A stretch of DNA of 64,000 nucleotides from Arthrobacter sp. MYb213 (GTDB lineage Bacteria > Actinomycetota > Actinomycetes > Actinomycetales > Micrococcaceae), in assembly GCF_002979915.1 (NCBI RefSeq), contig NZ_PCQA01000004.1, positions 1 through 64,000 of the forward strand, in the 5' to 3' direction. A program made the position numbers and the translations under genes. The notes beneath the pieces are model-generated. The model saw only the letters and a list, made by a program, of their open reading frames with translations. It had not been told where the DNA came from and did no database searches. Shown one piece after another: positions 59,837-64,000 of this stretch (its first letter is position 1; every line of letters begins with the position of its first letter).

Positions 59837-61489
59837 ATGTCCAGCGTTTCAGCTGCCATCGCCCATGCCCTTAAGCCCATTGCGCCACAGATTTTTGGTC
59901 TCATGGGCAACGGCAACGCACACTTCCTCGACGCCGCAGTTCGTGCCGGCTTTGACTACACCGCGGTACGCCACGAATCCGCAACGGTTTCCGCGGCAGA
60001 CGCCTACTTCCGACTCTCAAATCGTCTAGCGATTGCTTCAACCACCTACGGGGCGGGCTACAGCAACGCCGTCACTGCACTAGCGGAAGCCGCCGCAGCA
60101 CGCACCCCGTTGCTGCTTGTCACCGGAGATGCGCCAACCACGGGTCTGCGCCCGTGGGATATTGATCAGGCGGCCATCGACGCCGGAGTGAGAGCAGTTC
60201 GCTACGTGGTGGATCGTCATACTCCGGGTGCCACTGCACTACAGGCCGCCGCTCACGCACTACGCGAGCAGATACCTGTGGTTCTTGCTATCCCATATGA
60301 CCTCGCCGCGGTATCAAGCCTTGAAGGGGAATTGCCAGACTTTGCATCTTTGCGTAGCACCCCGCCAGCACCAGAACTGAACGCCTCGCAGATCAGCGCC
60401 ATCTCAGAGATTCTGGCTGGAGCCCAACGCCCGCACATTCTTTATGGCCGCGGAGCCGTCGACGCTGCCGCGCAGATCACTGAACTTGCCACGCGTCTGG
60501 GCGCTACGACCTCCGGAACCTTGCTAGCCCGAGATCTGCTGGACTACCCCTATGATCTGGGTATCACCGGAGGCTTCTCCACGGAACGAAACGCACAAAT
60601 CATTGAGCAGTCTGATGTCGTGCTGGTGCTTGGTGCGGGGCTGAATCAATTCACCATGCGCTTTGGAGAGCTAATGAATGCGCAGGCGAAGGTGGTACAG
60701 ATTGATCTAGCGGCCACCGCCACAAATCCCCGCGTGGATTACTTCGCCACGGGTGACATCAAGGCAGCAATGCGTGGCTTGCTTGATTCCTATGACGCCC
60801 CGAAATCTGCATGGGTTTCCTCGGTAGACCTGAGCTTGGTGCGCGAACGCCCGCTAGGTGATGAGCTTGCCGCCGATGGTCTACTTGATCCACGACGTGT
60901 AGCTAGTGAATTGGAGAAAATTCTTCCGCAAAACCGGGTACTGGTTCAAGATGGGGGACACTTCATTGGCTGGGGACCAATGTATTGGTCAACTACGGGT
61001 GCCAGGTCGTTGACCTGTGTTGGCACCGCTTATCAGTCAATTGGTCTAGGCATTGCTTCGATGGTGGGAGCAGGAGTCGCGGCCGAGGGACGTACCGTAG
61101 TGCTAGCCGCCGGAGACGGAGGTTTCTTGATGGGGCTGGCAGACCTGGAGTCGATAGTTCGAACTATTAGCAGTGGCGTCATCGTCATCTACAACGATTC
61201 CGCCTATGGCGCAGAAGTTCACCAGTACGGCTCGATTGGTCTGCACGAGGACCCCATGCTCATTCCAACCGTCGACTTTGCGGCGCTTGCCAGCGCGGTA
61301 GGAGCCACCGGTATCCGGGTGCAATCCGTGGCTGATTTTGCAAAGGTTCAGCAGTGGGTACAGGACGGTTCGAAGGGCATTTGCCTTGTCGATGCGCGTA
61401 TCTCACCGAACGTTCGGGCACCTTATATGGAAGAAGTGCTGGCGGCTAACGCTAAATCCGCCGCGGCACAGTCATCACAATCCGATTAA
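59837..61489 (+). CDS. Thiamine diphosphate-dependent enzyme, acetolactate synthase-like
   Basis: A 550-residue ThDP enzyme of the acetolactate synthase/pyruvate oxidase/decarboxylase superfamily. The N-terminal Pyr domain has the catalytic Glu in RHESATVSAADAYF. A central domain follows at about 190-320, then the C-terminal PP domain, with GDGGFLMGLADLE, and IYNDSAYGAE as the Mg/ThDP motif (GDG-N). The substrate is not recognised; it could act on pyruvate or another 2-oxo acid. AGGGAAAGAG upstream sets ATG 59837. Its neighbour upstream is the HTH/ECF-like protein, with a TCGCGC-TA-GCGCGA palindrome (59669-59682) between them. Confidence 0.85.
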   Translation: MSSVSAAIAHALKPIAPQIFGLMGNGNAHFLDAAVRAGFDYTAVRHESATVSAADAYFRLSNRLAIASTTYGAGYSNAVTALAEAAAARTPLLLVTGDAPTTGLRPWDIDQAAIDAGVRAVRYVVDRHTPGATALQAAAHALREQIPVVLAIPYDLAAVSSLEGELPDFASLRSTPPAPELNASQISAISEILAGAQRPHILYGRGAVDAAAQITELATRLGATTSGTLLARDLLDYPYDLGITGGFSTERNAQIIEQSDVVLVLGAGLNQFTMRFGELMNAQAKVVQIDLAATATNPRVDYFATGDIKAAMRGLLDSYDAPKSAWVSSVDLSLVRERPLGDELAADGLLDPRRVASELEKILPQNRVLVQDGGHFIGWGPMYWSTTGARSLTCVGTAYQSIGLGIASMVGAGVAAEGRTVVLAAGDGGFLMGLADLESIVRTISSGVIVIYNDSAYGAEVHQYGSIGLHEDPMLIPTVDFAALASAVGATGIRVQSVADFAKVQQWVQDGSKGICLVDARISPNVRAPYMEEVLAANAKSAAAQSSQSD

Positions 61490-61530
61490 GATGCTGGAAA
61501 AGTAGTACTGATCCGGCGTAGGGTGGCAGA

Positions 61531-62616
61531 GTGCGCAAAGTTTTAGCAGGAACGGTAAGCCTAGGTTTGGGAGCGCTTTTAATGCTTCCCGCCGCTGGCG
61601 CAAATGCCGCCCCCTGGGAAGCGCAAGATCCGCACCCTGCGCCGAGTCAAGAAACCTCAGAGACATCGCTACGCATCGCGACCATTGATACGCGCATTTC
61701 CCGCGAAGCTGACGGGCAACTAGCCACCGACCTTTTGCAAGGCAACGACAGGCAGGCGTCGCTAGCGGCAGATAACATCACCGCCGCCAACGCGGATGTT
61801 GTGGTCTTGACCGGTATGGACGCAAATGAGCAGGCCGTCGAAGTATTCCAAGATCGCTATCTCAATAACCCAGATGATGCGCGTGTGGATGTCGAGTACG
61901 ACTACATGTACTTAGGTGTGGGGTCCAAGGGTAAACCCAGCGGAGCAGACCTGAATGGGGATCGAATTGTTGGTGGCCCCGAGGATGCTTGGGGGCAAGC
62001 TGATTTTGAGGGTCAAGGATCCGTCGTAGTGCTCTCCAAATATCAGATCACCCCTGATCAGGTCACCAGCGTCTCAGAATTCAAATGGGACCAAATGCCG
62101 CAGAGCCGTCTTGAAGACTCTGGTCTCAGCGGCGCGTTGGCAACATCAATTCCCGTAATGAGTAGCGGACTCTGGGATATCCCCATTGAGTATCGTGGCA
62201 AACAGGTACATCTGATCGCGGTGCAAACCGACGACAACTTCGGTGGATACTCATTCTCCGAATCACGAGAACTGGATCAACTGCGTGTGATTGATGACTA
62301 CCTCAACGGAGAAAAGTACCTGCGCGATGATCAGTCCAAGAAAATCAATGGTGTCGGGAATGCCCCGTACGTTGTTGCCGGAGCACTAGGCCAACAGCCA
62401 TCCACATTGACCGCTCGTGATGGTTTACTGAAACAGATAAACCGTCCGGATGCCATCAGTGATTCGGGAAATTACCTCGTTCCAAGCTCGGCTTGGCAAG
62501 TACTTGGGCAGGGACATATTGGCGACCAGGAGCCGGTGCAGGCTCAATCTGTGGACGGCCCACCACAGCTCAATAATCCTGACCCTGCACTAATTTGGAC
62601 CGACGTTCAGTTCTAG
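61531..62616 (+). CDS. Secreted endonuclease/exonuclease/phosphatase-like protein, catalytic residues missing
   Basis: A 361-residue exported protein with a Sec signal peptide (MRKVLAG..., cleavage probably after AANA at about residue 27). It follows the secreted EEP family of actinobacteria (LRIATIDTRISREADGQLATDLL, NITAANADVVVLTGMDAN, FEGQGSVVVLSKYQI). Residues normally needed for catalysis are changed: the Glu of the NEFD motif is replaced in LTGMDAN, and the expected HxxPP/NHDEIR-like segment is IAVQTDDNF with SESRELDQ. The GTG start has AGGGTGG upstream. It may be a pseudoenzyme. Confidence 0.75.
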   Translation: MRKVLAGTVSLGLGALLMLPAAGANAAPWEAQDPHPAPSQETSETSLRIATIDTRISREADGQLATDLLQGNDRQASLAADNITAANADVVVLTGMDANEQAVEVFQDRYLNNPDDARVDVEYDYMYLGVGSKGKPSGADLNGDRIVGGPEDAWGQADFEGQGSVVVLSKYQITPDQVTSVSEFKWDQMPQSRLEDSGLSGALATSIPVMSSGLWDIPIEYRGKQVHLIAVQTDDNFGGYSFSESRELDQLRVIDDYLNGEKYLRDDQSKKINGVGNAPYVVAGALGQQPSTLTARDGLLKQINRPDAISDSGNYLVPSSAWQVLGQGHIGDQEPVQAQSVDGPPQLNNPDPALIWTDVQF

Positions 62617-63920
62617 GCTTCGCCCACTAACAGGCCTCTAAGATACTTGTTGAGGAATAAACTACTGGGGTCAACTGCAGCACGTACAGTTTGAAAATCA
62701 CCAAAGCGCGGATAGCACGCAGATAAATCTGCTGCACCCAAAGAATGTACTTTGCCCCAATGCGGGCGCCCCTCAAAGCCGCGCAGTATCTTCTCCACCT
62801 CGGGAAAGTACTGTGGAACGTCATCATGAATATATTGATGCACTGCAATATATGCGCTGTCTCGTCCGCTGGCGGTGCCTAACCAGGTGTCATCCGCGGC
62901 CGCGGTCCGAATTTCTACAGGAAACACCACCTGAGCAGGAATACTATCCAAATACGAGCGTAGTTGAGCGAAAGCCGAACTGAAGTTCTCCAGTGGAATA
63001 GCGTATTCCATCTCGGTGAAACGAACGCGACGAGGCGAGGTGAACACCTTGTCCCAGCGGTCGGTGTACTCCCTATTTGAAAGTACCGCGGTAGCAAGTC
63101 GGTTCAGCTTAGGGATCCACCGCGGGCGTAATGCGCCGAGGGTGCTAATTCCTTGTAGGGCTCCATTTGAAACCAGTTCATCGTTGACCCACCGGGAGAA
63201 GGAGTTTATTTTTGGTAGGGTACTGCCCGCTGCTAAACGTGTATTAGTTTTGACAATCGCCTGAGTCGTACCGGGGAACCAAAAAAATTCCACGTGGTCG
63301 TGCTGAGTGGAACGTCCGATAAAGCTTTGTGCTATTTGCTCGATGCCTTCCACCCGTTCTACCGCATGGAGTAAGAAATGCGGGACACAACGCAACCTGA
63401 CATGTGTGATCACGCCCAGCGCACCAAGGCTTACCCTGGCGGCGTGAAAAAGTTCAGGGTTTTCCGTCGCTGAGGCTCGCTGATGAGTCCCGTCGGCGAG
63501 CATGATGCGAATCCCGGTGACGGCACCACTAAAACCAGTGAAGCCCAGTCCGGTCCCGTGCGTTGAAGTGCTAATGGCACCAGCAACGGATTGCCGATCG
63601 ATGTCACCCATGTTTTCAAGAGCCAGATTAAATGGTTCAAGTAGCCGTGGAATCTGCCATAAACGGGTACCAGCCCGGAAGGTAACTTCATGGGTGAAGG
63701 CATCGACTTCTTCGATTCCTTGAAAGCCATCAAGACTCAGTAGTACTGAGTTGGTTTGGACCAAAGGAGTAAAAGAATGTCCGGCGCCGACGGTACGAAC
63801 CGTCAGTCCCTGATCTGACGCGGCGCTAAGAATCTGTGGAAGCTGCCCCGGATCTGAGATGTTATGCCAGTGGGCCGGAGTCGCGGTGACGGTACGCGAA
63901 AAGTTGGCAAAGCGCCTCAC
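62613..63920 (-). CDS. FAD-linked D-arabinono-1,4-lactone oxidase family protein
   Basis: A 435-residue aldonolactone oxidase-type flavoprotein. FAD-binding segment: VGAGHSFTPL and STSTHGTGLGFTGF with the covalent or near-FAD His; the C-terminal ALO domain has HWGKVH and VDPSSLFLNKYL. It oxidises a sugar lactone or related alcohol. GTG 63920 is chosen: it has AAAGG upstream and its GTGA overlaps the stop of the gene entering from the right edge, giving coupling. A TTG at 63956 would extend it by twelve residues. Its stop shares CTAG with the convergent EEP-like gene. Confidence 0.87.
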   Translation of the reverse strand: MRRFANFSRTVTATPAHWHNISDPGQLPQILSAASDQGLTVRTVGAGHSFTPLVQTNSVLLSLDGFQGIEEVDAFTHEVTFRAGTRLWQIPRLLEPFNLALENMGDIDRQSVAGAISTSTHGTGLGFTGFSGAVTGIRIMLADGTHQRASATENPELFHAARVSLGALGVITHVRLRCVPHFLLHAVERVEGIEQIAQSFIGRSTQHDHVEFFWFPGTTQAIVKTNTRLAAGSTLPKINSFSRWVNDELVSNGALQGISTLGALRPRWIPKLNRLATAVLSNREYTDRWDKVFTSPRRVRFTEMEYAIPLENFSSAFAQLRSYLDSIPAQVVFPVEIRTAAADDTWLGTASGRDSAYIAVHQYIHDDVPQYFPEVEKILRGFEGRPHWGKVHSLGAADLSACYPRFGDFQTVRAAVDPSSLFLNKYLRGLLVGEA

Positions 63921-64000
63921 AAGAACGCCTTTCCCTCGCCGCGGTAGGTCGGCCAATCATCGATAATCTGTCCTTTTGAATAGACCGCTAGCCGATTGAC
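63917..64000 (-). CDS. 3' end of a gene entering from the right edge (partial)
   Basis: The minus strand carries an open frame without a start in the window, ending at a TGA at 63919-63917 and coding for a 27-residue C-terminus with VNRLAVYSKGQII and RGEGKAFL. It overlaps the lactone oxidase GTG start by four bases (GTGA), so the two are very likely in one operon. The product is not recognised from this fragment. Confidence 0.6.
   Translation of the reverse strand, partial: VNRLAVYSKGQIIDDWPTYRGEGKAFL

Noticed and set aside
1-64000. CRISPR array, insertion sequence, prophage or rRNA operon
   Set aside because: No regularly spaced repeats with unique spacers, no transposase or integrase motifs, no terminal inverted repeats with target duplications, and no rRNA-like sequence were seen.

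Overview
The window reads as chromosomal DNA of a moderately high-GC actinobacterium, most likely Micrococcaceae (Arthrobacter/Glutamicibacter-like). The reasons are an Lsr2 nucleoid protein, an actinobacterial ClpC, a DisA/RadA pair, menaquinone-type UbiE/MenG, a Mycobacterium-type ArgA acetyltransferase, DUF1206 and FUSC membrane proteins, frequent GTG/TTG starts, and many overlapping start/stop junctions. The genus is an inference from recalled protein families. No phage, insertion sequence, CRISPR array or rRNA was seen. One tRNA gene (Lys, UUU) is present.

Layout. 0.2-7.2 kb: M13 peptidase, lysS, a 55-residue membrane protein, lsr2 and clpC, a housekeeping block with clear hairpin terminators. 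7.3-16.5 kb: a minus-strand MFS/AraC/VOC/DUF1801 group, argA, a DUF1206 protein, mutY, a lipoprotein-like surface protein, disA, radA and a FUSC protein. 16.6-20.9 kb: pstSCAB behind a candidate PHO box, with a hairpin separating pstS from pstCAB. 21.0-22.3 kb: a tightly overlapped operon of two paralogous four-helix membrane proteins and a 65-residue XRE regulator, preceded by three 17-bp-phased repeats. 22.3-27.2 kb: fdhD with an FdhF/YdeP oxidoreductase, then the low-affinity phosphate transporter Pit and its DUF47 partner. 27.4-37.5 kb: MFS, glutaminase-STAS, tRNA-Lys, several small genes, an ABC-F protein with an attenuator-like leader, menG and an ArsR-AHSA1 pair. 37.7-41.6 kb: GAF regulator, aldehyde dehydrogenase, DUF779 and a pyrimidine-dimer glycosylase.

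42.5-54.5 kb is the main functional cluster: ureABCEFGD, meso-diaminopimelate dehydrogenase, and a minus-strand ABC importer (nikA-nikB-nikCD fusion-nikE) divergent from a histidine-rich ArsR regulator. The reading is that the importer supplies nickel to urease and the ArsR protein senses nickel at a nested dyad in the divergent promoter. The urease has two peculiarities: the mobile-flap cysteine of UreC is alanine, and UreB carries an extra acidic tail of about 80 residues.

54.5-64.0 kb: a GntR/FCD regulator divergent from a three-module FAD/Fe-S D-lactate dehydrogenase-type protein, with a perfect LldR-type box between them; a long AT-rich intergenic region full of dyads; a protein joining a DNA-binding domain to a membrane domain resembling an ECF-transporter S component; a ThDP enzyme; a secreted endonuclease/exonuclease/phosphatase-like protein lacking expected catalytic residues; and a sugar-lactone oxidase translationally coupled to a gene that runs off the window. 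Four convergent gene pairs end on a shared 4-base palindromic stop.
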